A stretch of DNA of 12,706 nucleotides from an uncultured bacterium (GTDB taxonomy: Bacteria > Patescibacteriota > Minisyncoccia > Phycocordibacterales > PALSA-1337). Each line of letters opens with the position of its first letter. Position 1 is the first letter of the stretch. Both the position numbers and the translations under genes were made by a program. The DNA lies in the NCBI GenBank assembly GCA_903870235.1, contig CAIQCA010000032.1:1-12706 (forward strand), written 5' to 3'. A model generated the notes under the pieces. The model was given only the letters and a program-made list of their open reading frames with translations, had not been told where the DNA came from and made no database searches. Positions 6,790 to 12,706 of the stretch are shown here, one piece after another.

Positions 6790-7830
6790 TTAGAGCAATT
6801 TAGCTGCGCCTTTTACACCAATATGTGCATACGCTTTATCTGTTGCGATGCGACCACGCGGCGTACGTTCAAGCAAACCAAGTTGTATCAAATATGGCTC
6901 ATAAACTTCTTCTATAGTTGCCATTTCTTCTGACAGAGCGGCGGCGACAGTGTTTAGACCAACAGGGCCACCACCAAACTTATTTATTATTGTTTTCAAA
7001 ATATCCCTATCAGCACCGGTTAGACCGATTTCATCTACTCCAAGCATATTCAAGGCTTTTTCGACAACCTCTTTGTCTAAATCTTTTTTATGTATCTGTG
7101 CAAAGTCGCGGCAACGTTTCAAATGGTAATTTGCGGTACGGGGAGTGAATCTTGATCGAATCGATATTTCTTTTAGGGCTTCTGGTTCAGCTTTTATGCC
7201 AAGGATTTTGGAAGAACGACGCACAATCTCGGCAATTTCTTCATTTGAATAGAATTCCAACTTAAAAACTCCTCCTGAAAAACGTGATCGCAAAGGAGAC
7301 GAGATCATAGCCACGCGCGTTGTTGCGGCAATGAGTGTAAATGGTGGCAACTCAAGTTGAATTGTTCTGGCTGACGGACCTTTACCGATAATAATATCCA
7401 AAGTGCCAGATTCCATGGCGGGGTAGAGGACTTCTTCAATAGCTTTATTCAAACGATGAATTTCATCTATAAAAAGGATATCACCAGCCGATAAGTTAGT
7501 AAGGATAGAAGCCAAATCACCAACTTTCAAAATGGCTGGCCCGGAAGTGATCTTTATTTGTGCGCCAGTTTCTTTTGCAATCAAATGAGCCAGAGTGGTT
7601 TTGCCAAGTCCTGGTGGACCATAAAAAAGTATGTGTTCTGGCGGATGATTGCGTTCCTTGGCCGCCGAAAGAAGGATTCTCAGGTTTTCCTTGGTGTTTT
7701 TCTGGCCAATATAGTCATCCCAGCGAGTTGGACGAAGAGTTTGATCGAGAAAACCAGCCTCCTTATCGCCAGAAAGAGCAGATTGCTTTTCTGTGGCCCT
7801 GCTGCTCTGTTTTTGGGGTTCACTTGACAT
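6790..7830 (-). CDS. ruvB: Holliday junction branch migration ATPase RuvB
   Basis: RuvB forms hexameric rings that pump DNA through the RuvA-bound Holliday junction, using ATP. The 346 residues show LRPTRWDDYIGQ (32-43), Walker A GPPGLGKT (71-78), Walker B with LFIDEIHRL (119-127), sensor 1 LIAATTR, the arginine-finger region SPLRSRF (178-184) and a C-terminal winged helix with GLLERTPRGRIAT. Length is typical. A polar N-terminal tail of about 26 residues precedes the conserved region. The ATG at 7830 gives the best start; a weak -10-like CATAAA sits 9 nt upstream, and no Shine-Dalgarno site is seen. ruvA is absent from the window, so the RuvAB partner must be encoded elsewhere. Confidence 0.96.
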   Translation of the reverse strand: MSSEPQKQSSRATEKQSALSGDKEAGFLDQTLRPTRWDDYIGQKNTKENLRILLSAAKERNHPPEHILFYGPPGLGKTTLAHLIAKETGAQIKITSGPAILKVGDLASILTNLSAGDILFIDEIHRLNKAIEEVLYPAMESGTLDIIIGKGPSARTIQLELPPFTLIAATTRVAMISSPLRSRFSGGVFKLEFYSNEEIAEIVRRSSKILGIKAEPEALKEISIRSRFTPRTANYHLKRCRDFAQIHKKDLDKEVVEKALNMLGVDEIGLTGADRDILKTIINKFGGGPVGLNTVAAALSEEMATIEEVYEPYLIQLGLLERTPRGRIATDKAYAHIGVKGAAKLL

Positions 7831-7858
7831 GGATGTTAATTTATGCTAAGCTCATGGC

Positions 7859-8165
7859 AGTTCTAAAGGAAGGGCCAAAAGGGCCAAAAACTCGAGCTTG
7901 CGAACCTCTAAGCAATGGCCTTCCCAGGTTTGGGCATAGTGCTAAGGACGTTTTGGTTGCTACGCTTGTCGTAGATTTACTGAAATTATCCTCGGGACTC
8001 TGCCTCGCTTCTGACATCACGTCAGGAGATATTGCTTAGAGATTCTCACGCTTGAATCTTGGAGCTATCCGTATCAGAAGTTATTTTCTAGACTCATCCT
8101 ACCGTTTTGACTATACAAAAAGCAATTGACAGTAGGGGATAATTTAATTTGTAACCTTCACTCTA
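7859..8165 (+). ncRNA. Candidate structured RNA, family unknown (gene-free gap between ruvB and the coiled-coil gene)
   Basis: This gap holds no credible gene but has strong base-pairing potential. CTCTAAGCAAT (7906-7916) pairs perfectly with ATTGCTTAGAG (8031-8041). The enclosed 114 nt contain three hairpins: CCCA-GGTT-TGGG (7923-7934), CTACG-CTTGT-CGTAG (7960-7974) and an 8-bp stem 8008-8015/8021-8028 with one G-U pair. A 6-bp hairpin follows (8040-8045/8054-8059), and GGAAGG (7868-7873) could pair with CCTTCC (7919-7924), which would form a pseudoknot. Both G-U wobbles (7917-8030 and 8010-8026) only work as plus-strand RNA; on the minus strand they become A-C mismatches. TTGACA (7824-7829) with TAAGCT (7847-7852) at 17-bp spacing could start a plus-strand transcript near 7859. 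I could not match it to tmRNA, RNase P, 6S or SRP RNA motifs. The 3' end is uncertain and may reach about 8207. Confidence 0.45.
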
Positions 8166-8753
8166 TTAAAATCTCCCACCAACAATATGGGATTGGTGGT
8201 TTTGTTGTGAGGAGGAAGTTTGCAATTGTTCAATTTCTGAGTGTTTTCTTGCTACACTTAACCTTTTTTTATCGATCTCCATTCGGAGTGCAGTCAAAGC
8301 TTTTTCGGTTTCAACCAAAGCGTGCTTTGTTGCCTCGATTTCTTTCAAATGTTTAGGAGTTTCTTGTTTTAACATTATTAAATGCTGTTCTTTCTCTAGA
8401 AGAACTCTTTTTTGGTTCTCTACCTCGCGCTGTTGCTCAGGTATCTGTTGCTTTAACTTCAAAAGATCACGCTCTTCTTCCGCCATCCTTCTTTTTTCGG
8501 CCTCGATATCTCCCTGGCGCTGAGTTATTCCTTGTCTCATTTTTGTAAGATCCTTGTCACCCTCAGCAAGGTCGCCTCTGTTTTTTTCTACTGCTCGCTG
8601 CTGATCAACCGGAGCTAGCTTCAGTTTTATTGCTTCATCCTCTTTCTCCCGAAGCTGCTGTTTCAATTTTTCCAGCTCCGCAGTTTCTTTTTGTACTTCC
8701 TGTTGCAACCTTCTGATAGCATCAGCGGTATTTAAGTTTTGGTTTGTAAGCAT
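8166..8753 (-). CDS. Coiled-coil protein with 28-residue repeats, pilB-linked, unknown function
   Basis: A 195-residue protein that is almost entirely charged helix (Lys, Arg, Glu, Gln, Leu), with no signal peptide, membrane segment or cysteine. From residue 14 it follows a 28-residue period (four heptads): units start near 14, 42, 70, 98 and 126, and a partial one near 154. Unit ends are alike (LREKEDEA, LAEGDKDL, MAEEERDL, LLEKEQHL, LVETEKAL), as are centres such as QQREVENQKR and LKEIEATKH. Three units carry a Pro at about the same place (APVDQ, IPEQQ, TPKHL), which would kink the helix. The tail is polar (SSSQQNHQSH). It lies 19 bp downstream of pilB on the same strand, so it is probably co-transcribed. 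A scaffold or pilus-associated role is only an inference. Confidence 0.8.
   Translation of the reverse strand: MLTNQNLNTADAIRRLQQEVQKETAELEKLKQQLREKEDEAIKLKLAPVDQQRAVEKNRGDLAEGDKDLTKMRQGITQRQGDIEAEKRRMAEEERDLLKLKQQIPEQQREVENQKRVLLEKEQHLIMLKQETPKHLKEIEATKHALVETEKALTALRMEIDKKRLSVARKHSEIEQLQTSSSQQNHQSHIVGGRF
8176..8207 (+). terminator. Hairpin with T-rich tail at the 3' end of the coiled-coil gene
   Basis: CCACCAA (8176-8182) pairs with TTGGTGG (8193-8199), a perfect 7-bp stem with a 10-nt loop. On the plus strand TTTTGTT follows at once, so it could end a plus-strand transcript from the 7859 region. On the minus strand the hairpin overlaps the last codons of the coiled-coil gene and is followed by a weaker GAGATTTTAAT. 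Its coding position means it may be partly incidental. Confidence 0.35.
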
Positions 8754-8772
8754 AATTATTTATTATTTAAAA

Positions 8773-10467
8773 TTAATTTTCTAATGCGATAACCCTTTCC
8801 AGCTCTTCGATCGAGGTAATGCCAGACAAAATTTTTAGTACTCCATCTTGTTTCATTGTCAGCTGACCTTGTCCTTTTGCGGCCTCCCAGATTTCTCTGT
8901 CGCTAGCGTTCATGACAACTGCATTTTCGATTTCTCTAGTCATGAATATCGCTTCATAAATGCCCATACGGCCTTTATATCCGGTTTTGTTGCACTTCTC
9001 ACAACCGACAGGTAGCCACATTTTTGAACGATCAGCAGGAACAAGCTCTTTGTCTTCTATAAGAGCGACGGTTGATTCGATAAGCTTTTGGTTTGCAACT
9101 ATTTTGGGATCAGTTGATTCGGTGAAGACAACTTCTTTTCTGCAGGCTGGACAAAGACGTCGGACTAGACGTTGTGCCATAGAGACGCGCAGGGCAGAAG
9201 GAATTATTTTTGGATTTACCCCAAGCTCGATCAAGCGAGGGAATGTTCCAGCCGCGTCGTTGGTGTGGATGGTAGAGAACACCAAGTGTCCAGTAAGGGC
9301 CGAGTTAATGGCTATTTCAGCGGTTTCGTTGTCACGGATTTCACCGACCATGATGATGTCTGGGTCTTGACGAACAGCAGCGCGCAGACCTTCAAGGAAG
9401 GTATAGCCTTTATCATTGACCTGTGTCTGCACGATTCCTGGCAGGTGATATTCGACAGGATCTTCTATAGTAATAATCTTGACGTCAGTGTTATGAACCT
9501 TTTTCAAGAAGGCGTAGAGGGTGGTGGTCTTACCGGAACCAGTTGGACCAGTAGTAAGAGTCATTCCGTCCGGGCGGTTTATCTCTTCCAACAAAACCTT
9601 TAGTAACTTCGGAGGAATTCCAAGTTCTTCCAAAGACACGTTAATCGATTTCGGATTTAGAAGACGCATGACGATAGATTCGTTATAAGCGCCAGGCAAA
9701 ATAGAGACACGGACCTCAATGTCACCGATCTTGAGACGAATACTGAAGCGACCATCTTGAGCATCTTTCTTTATATTCAATTTCATTCCAGAGATAAGTT
9801 TGATACGTGAAAGAACCAACGCGTATGTCTCATTATCGAAACGGGTGACATCCTGAAGCACACCGTCTAGACGATAGCGTAGTCGAACATAGCTCTCCTC
9901 TGGTTCCAAGTGAATGTCGGACGCGTTCAATGCCAAAGCACCGGCGACAATTATTTCCAATATACGAGAAACCCTATAACTTTTTTTTGCGGCCACAGTA
10001 TTTTCCAAGATTGAGATGACTGTTGGAAGACTTTTGGCACTGTCTATGATAGCGGAGATCTCATCACCGGAAATTTCTAGTGAGCCAGCTTTGCTTTCTA
10101 GGGCAAAGGAGAGGTCTTTATAATTTTTCCAAGCCTTTTCTAGACTTTGTGTTGAGACAATATATATTTCTGGTTCATAACCATCTTTTTTTAATTTTTC
10201 AATCACATCTAGAGTTTTCTGAGCGGCTGGATTGCGAGCCGCGACTTTAATCCTTTTGTCTATCAAAGCAAAACCCGCAACAAGGTTGGCACGACTGGTT
10301 GGCTCGTCTATCAAACGTAAAGCGTCGGTGCTCACAGGAATTGTAGCCAGGTTAATATATTCTACGTTGTATTTTCCAGCTAGAACTTGGACTAAATCCT
10401 CCTCCTCTTTTTTTAGAAGGTCGCCTACACGTCGATTTTGCTTATCCTCATCAAATACTATTGTCAT
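8773..10467 (-). CDS. pilB: Type IV pilus assembly / type II secretion ATPase, PilB/GspE family
   Basis: A cytoplasmic hexameric ATPase that drives pilus extension or pseudopilus assembly. The 564 residues contain an N-terminal MshEN-like region (about 10-150), a linker, then the N2 domain with NASDIHLEPE and RLRYRLDGVLQ. The catalytic domain follows, with Walker A GPTGSGKT (307-314), the Asp box region IITIEDPVEY, the Walker B region DPDIIMVGEIRD (368-379) and the His box GHLVFSTIHTNDA. A metal-binding tetracysteine follows at Cys439, Cys442, Cys489 and Cys492 (CPAC and CEKC), typical of PilB/GspE extension ATPases and absent from PilT. Length is normal. It starts with ATG preceded by a close -10 box, and the coiled-coil gene follows 19 bp after its stop. 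PilB is favoured over GspE because type IV pili are common in the inferred lineage. Confidence 0.93.
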   Translation of the reverse strand: MTIVFDEDKQNRRVGDLLKKEEEDLVQVLAGKYNVEYINLATIPVSTDALRLIDEPTSRANLVAGFALIDKRIKVAARNPAAQKTLDVIEKLKKDGYEPEIYIVSTQSLEKAWKNYKDLSFALESKAGSLEISGDEISAIIDSAKSLPTVISILENTVAAKKSYRVSRILEIIVAGALALNASDIHLEPEESYVRLRYRLDGVLQDVTRFDNETYALVLSRIKLISGMKLNIKKDAQDGRFSIRLKIGDIEVRVSILPGAYNESIVMRLLNPKSINVSLEELGIPPKLLKVLLEEINRPDGMTLTTGPTGSGKTTTLYAFLKKVHNTDVKIITIEDPVEYHLPGIVQTQVNDKGYTFLEGLRAAVRQDPDIIMVGEIRDNETAEIAINSALTGHLVFSTIHTNDAAGTFPRLIELGVNPKIIPSALRVSMAQRLVRRLCPACRKEVVFTESTDPKIVANQKLIESTVALIEDKELVPADRSKMWLPVGCEKCNKTGYKGRMGIYEAIFMTREIENAVVMNASDREIWEAAKGQGQLTMKQDGVLKILSGITSIEELERVIALEN

Positions 10468-10475
10468 TGGTTATA

Positions 10476-10481
10476 AGTATA
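10476..10481 (-). promoter_or_regulatory. -10 box directly upstream of pilB
   Basis: The minus strand reads TATACT, ending 8 nt before the pilB ATG, again predicting a leaderless transcript. No clear -35 is present. It shares the 200-bp divergent gap with the lipoprotein promoter at 10542-10570. Confidence 0.5.
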
Positions 10482-10541
10482 ACGTATTTTAGGCGGCCAG
10501 CCCACACGATTTTGTGTATATTTATAGCCATCTTTTTTCTA

Positions 10542-10570
10542 TTGACTTTTGGGTCTATCGGTGTTATGAT
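10542..10570 (+). promoter_or_regulatory. Canonical sigma70-type promoter of the lipoprotein gene
   Basis: TTGACT (10542-10547) and TATGAT (10565-10570) are separated by exactly 17 bp. Transcription would start near 10577, giving a leader of about 90 nt with a CCC-GCAA-GGG mini-hairpin (10644-10653) and a strong ribosome-binding site. This full -35/-10 layout differs from the -10-only promoters of the neighbouring genes. Confidence 0.7.
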
Positions 10571-10655
10571 TGCAAGGAATTCCAGTAATGCCATTTTAGA
10601 TGGTTTTACCGGTCGAAACTGAAAAAAAGTGTAGAAACCAAGTCCCGCAAGGGCA

Positions 10656-10663
10656 AAGGAGGG
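10656..10663 (+). promoter_or_regulatory. Strong Shine-Dalgarno site fixing a TTG start
   Basis: AAAGGAGGG ends 4-5 nt before the TTG at 10668, an ideal spacing. It is the only strong Shine-Dalgarno site seen before a gene in the window, and it supports TTG as the real start because the frame then reads straight into a lipoprotein signal peptide. Confidence 0.8.
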
Positions 10664-10667
10664 TCCA

Positions 10668-11948
10668 TTGAAAAACTGGATCAAATCGTTAGTGTTGTTG
10701 GCAGTTGGCGCCTGGTTTTTGACCGGGTGTGCAGTTTATGAGACGGAAAAGAAGAGCTCTTGTGGTTCAACCAAAGCATTCGGGGCGGCGTTCTCGGGTT
10801 CAATTAACCCGGACATCAAGTGTGAAAAGCCGGTCCGCGAAACCACAACGACTACGACGACAACGTCGAAGCCGCAAAGCAAGCTCGAAACGTCTGATGA
10901 GCCGGCCGAGGAGCGGCGCGAAGACCGTGGTGAGACCATGGTCGAAGCTGATAACGGTCCGGACAATCGGTCTGACCAGGCCAACGCCGCCCCAGTGGAG
11001 TCTTCTGAACAACCGGTGATTACCGAGGACAAAGAAGTTGTCCGTTCAGATGATGGCACCACCACTACCACAACAACGGTTGTGACGAAGGAGTTTGCGC
11101 AAGCGGCTCCCCCGGCACCGGAAGTTGTGCGCACTGGCTATTCATACAGTGGTGGATACAGCTATTCGGCGCCGGTCTATTATACCGAGTACTCAAATGG
11201 GTACTACCGGCATCCTGAAACCCTTGTCTGGTTCCATTGGGAATGGGATTCTCCGGAACACCATTATCACAGGATGATGCCGTGCGAACGCCCATCGTTC
11301 TATGTCTATGAGACAGGGCGATGTGTGGAACGTGGTGAAGGGAACCAATGGTTGCATCACAACAGCCGGCGGCCACCGGAGCGGCATGTTGCTGAGCGCG
11401 CTGCCGAGCGAGATAACCGAACCTCTGATCATGTTGGAAGTCGAACTGGGACACGAAGTTCTGGGTCTGCGGCACCAACCGAACATCGTGGTGTGGATGG
11501 AATGAGAAGTTCTTCTTCAACACCACAAGGTGAGCGAAATCGTCCGGTGGCTTCTGGAAGAGGCCATGACGAAGATCGAGGAGATCGGAATGGGCGGACG
11601 ACCCATACAACCACCCACACGGAGTATCGCACTAACACAGGTTGTGCGGATTGTGACCAACAGGACAGGGTTAACAATCAGCGTGGTCAGCGCGACGGCC
11701 AAGGTTCTGGTCAACGAGATCAGCATGATCAGCGCGACAATGGTGGCAATCGTGACAGCGGTCGCAACACCGTTCACAGTCAACCTGGTCAAACACCGAT
11801 TTACCACTATGACAATCGGGGCAACGGCCAAGGTGGCGATCGGCGCGACAACGGTAGCCAATATGGCGGCGACAACAATCGTGGCCAGGGCGGTAACCGA
11901 GGTGGTGGAAGCGGTCAAAGTGGTGGCCAAGGCGGTCATCATGGTTGA
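10668..11948 (+). CDS. Predicted lipoprotein with low-complexity Thr-rich and Gly/Arg/Asn-rich regions
   Basis: No family is recognised. The 426-residue product starts with a lipoprotein signal peptide (MKNWIKSLVLLAVGAWF, then lipobox LTGC with Cys21), so it should be membrane-anchored and exported. After it come an eight-Thr run (59-66), an acidic spacer, a seven-Thr run (131-137) and a Tyr-rich patch (about 157-175). A compact aromatic/His-rich core follows (about 176-232: YYRHPETLVWFHWEWD, EHHYHRMMPC, Cys206 and Cys219). The tail is long, hydrophilic and Gly/Arg/Asp/Asn/Gln-rich, with a CADC motif near 326-329. The Thr runs use mixed codons, so they are not simple slippage and are probably kept at protein level. 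Base composition is more G+C-rich than the neighbours. The gene has its own promoter, Shine-Dalgarno site and terminator, suggesting an independent and possibly acquired unit. The core is the only part likely to fold. Confidence 0.85.
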   Translation: MKNWIKSLVLLAVGAWFLTGCAVYETEKKSSCGSTKAFGAAFSGSINPDIKCEKPVRETTTTTTTTSKPQSKLETSDEPAEERREDRGETMVEADNGPDNRSDQANAAPVESSEQPVITEDKEVVRSDDGTTTTTTTVVTKEFAQAAPPAPEVVRTGYSYSGGYSYSAPVYYTEYSNGYYRHPETLVWFHWEWDSPEHHYHRMMPCERPSFYVYETGRCVERGEGNQWLHHNSRRPPERHVAERAAERDNRTSDHVGSRTGTRSSGSAAPTEHRGVDGMRSSSSTPQGERNRPVASGRGHDEDRGDRNGRTTHTTTHTEYRTNTGCADCDQQDRVNNQRGQRDGQGSGQRDQHDQRDNGGNRDSGRNTVHSQPGQTPIYHYDNRGNGQGGDRRDNGSQYGGDNNRGQGGNRGGGSGQSGGQGGHHG

Positions 11949-11961
11949 TCAAAGTTCAAGT

Positions 11962-11993
11962 GGTGAGTCGACGGCACGTGCCAACGACTCACC
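11962..11993 (+). other. 9-bp hairpin after the lipoprotein gene
   Basis: GGTGAGTCG (11962-11970) pairs perfectly with CGACTCACC (11985-11993). The loop itself contains the palindrome GGCACGTGCC (11973-11982), so the whole could form a longer stem-loop. It starts 13 bp after the stop codon and has no T-run, so it is more likely an mRNA-stabilising 3' structure or a protein-binding site than the terminator itself. Confidence 0.65.
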
Positions 11994-11994
11994 C

Positions 11995-12034
11995 AATGGT
12001 CAGTTCTCGTTCATTCGGGGACTGGCCATTTTTT
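11995..12034 (+). terminator. Intrinsic terminator of the lipoprotein gene
   Basis: ATGGTCAGT (11996-12004) pairs with ACTGGCCAT (12021-12029) with one G-U pair, and a run of six T (12029-12034) follows at once. This is a standard Rho-independent terminator layout with a 16-nt loop. Confidence 0.8.
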
Positions 12035-12064
12035 ATTGATTATAAAAAAACCGAAGAAATAGGG

Positions 12065-12070
12065 TACAAT
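12065..12070 (+). promoter_or_regulatory. -10 box directly upstream of polA
   Basis: TACAAT ends 7 nt before the polA ATG, so transcription would start at or next to the start codon. A TTGATT at 12036 is 23 bp away, too far to act as a -35. It lies just after the preceding terminator, which fits a new transcription unit. Confidence 0.55.
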
Positions 12071-12077
12071 GTGAGCA

Positions 12078-12706
12078 ATGAAAAAAGATAAAGTTCAGGG
12101 CGAAAAGAAGGCAGGCAAACCAAAACGTCTCGTTTTGCTGGATGCTCACGCGATTTTGCACCGCGCTTACCACGCCTTGCCAGATTTTTCCACATCAAGC
12201 GGTGAGCCCACAGGCGCCCTTTATGGTTTGTCGGCGATGTTGATCAAAATAATCGAAGATTTGAAGCCGGATTATATTGTGGCATGTTATGACTTGGCAG
12301 GGCCAACATATCGTCACGAGGCGTACAAACTTTATAAAGCTGGTCGCAAGAAAACCGAAGATGATCTGATTGCGCAGATGAAGAGCTCGCGCAAAGTCTT
12401 TGAGGCCATGAATATTCCCATGTATGACAAGGAAGGCTTTGAAGCAGACGATATTTTAGGGGCAATTTCGGAGCAGGTTGCAGGAGTGGTCGACATAATC
12501 ATTGCTTCTGGTGATATGGACATACTCCAGTTGGTTAGTGGCGACCATGTCCGGGTTTATACTTTCAAAAAAGGAATCAACGACACCGTTATTTATAACG
12601 AAGAGGGTGTTAAGACCCGTTTTGGTTTTGGCCCAGAACTTATTCCTGACTATAAAGGGCTAAGAGGGGATCCGTCAGATAACATTCCTGGAATAAAAGG
12701 AATTGG
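12078..12706 (+). CDS. polA: DNA polymerase I, N-terminal 5'-3' exonuclease part (3' end outside window)
   Basis: Pol I removes RNA primers and fills gaps in repair and lagging-strand synthesis. 209 complete codons are present and the frame is open to the right edge. After a basic tail of about 16 residues the 5' nuclease domain shows LLDAHAILHRAYHAL, ACYDLAGPTYRHEAYKLYKAGR, the metal-binding FEADDILGA, ASGDMDILQLV and the helix-hairpin region LRGDPSDNIPGIKG. All are typical of the FEN-like domain of PolA. Whether polymerase and 3'-5' proofreading domains follow cannot be seen; a stand-alone exonuclease is possible. The start codon has no Shine-Dalgarno site and lies right after a -10 box. 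Confidence 0.92.
   Translation, partial: MKKDKVQGEKKAGKPKRLVLLDAHAILHRAYHALPDFSTSSGEPTGALYGLSAMLIKIIEDLKPDYIVACYDLAGPTYRHEAYKLYKAGRKKTEDDLIAQMKSSRKVFEAMNIPMYDKEGFEADDILGAISEQVAGVVDIIIASGDMDILQLVSGDHVRVYTFKKGINDTVIYNEEGVKTRFGFGPELIPDYKGLRGDPSDNIPGIKGI

Noticed and set aside
7560..8039. A 159-codon plus-strand open frame across the ruvB start and the gap
   Set aside because: Its first half is antisense to conserved ruvB sequence and the rest covers the structured RNA-like region; no ribosome-binding site or recognisable protein pattern.
8126..8154. Plus-strand promoter TTGACA near 8126
   Set aside because: At 17-bp spacing the -10 position reads TTGTAA, a poor match, and nothing downstream on the plus strand is a gene.
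7859..8165. tmRNA, RNase P RNA, SRP RNA or 6S RNA
   Set aside because: No tRNA-like ends or TTCGA T-loop, no GAGGAAAGTCC/ACAGAA pair, no SRP GGAA/AGCAG core and no 6S-like single long rod could be found on either strand.
8135..8181. tRNA-like segment running from GGGGAT to CCACCA
   Set aside because: Only about 47 nt, no D, anticodon or T arms, and the CCACCA lies inside codons of the coiled-coil gene.
11530..12039. A 169-codon open frame on the plus strand overlapping the lipoprotein tail, and long minus-strand frames in the same region
   Set aside because: They arise from the G+C-rich, repetitive coding sequence in other frames; the main frame has the promoter, Shine-Dalgarno site, signal peptide and a stop just before the terminator.

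Overview
The window looks like part of the chromosome of a Candidate Phyla Radiation (Patescibacteria, probably Parcubacteria-like) bacterium. This rests on several things: dnaA-dnaN followed by a very short DciA/DUF721-like gene; minimal versions of some families (a 176-residue YebC without its middle domain); an A+T-leaning background; and native genes that almost never have a Shine-Dalgarno site. Several of them instead place a -10 box 6-8 nt before the start codon, which suggests leaderless mRNAs. The lineage is inferred from gene style; no rRNA gene or other direct marker is present.

Layout: positions 3-929 hold the 3' part of dnaA (+). Positions 930-1163 are an A+T-rich gap with inverted DnaA boxes, a good candidate for the replication origin or its dnaN-side half. 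dnaN (1164-2270, +) and a DciA-like gene (2302-2562, +) follow. The strand then switches: a class A penicillin-binding protein (2559-5114, -) converges on the DciA-like gene with overlapping stop codons. Next, on the minus strand, come a small acidic protein (5155-5367), a block of 41-bp hairpin repeats next to a perfect DnaA box (5449-5605), ruvC (5611-6141), yebC (6204-6734) and ruvB (6790-7830). Positions 7831-8165 contain no gene but have strong RNA-like structure (11-bp long-range stem, several hairpins), probably an unclassified non-coding RNA on the plus strand. Then come a 28-residue-periodic coiled-coil protein (8166-8753, -) and a PilB/GspE-type ATPase (8773-10467, -), which form an operon with pilB first.

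The rightmost part holds a self-contained, visibly more G+C-rich gene for a low-complexity lipoprotein (10668-11948, +). It has a textbook -35/-10 promoter, a strong Shine-Dalgarno site, a TTG start and an intrinsic terminator, all unlike its neighbours. It is followed by the 5' part of polA (12078 to the end, +), encoding the 5'-3' exonuclease domain.

Functionally, most of the window is DNA replication and repair (DnaA, DnaN, DciA-like, RuvC, RuvB, Pol I), plus translation support or regulation (YebC), cell-wall synthesis (PBP1A-like) and a type IV pilus motor. The items most worth following up are the possible structured RNA, the repeat block with its DnaA box, the leaderless promoter pattern, the coiled-coil partner of PilB and the atypical lipoprotein cassette.
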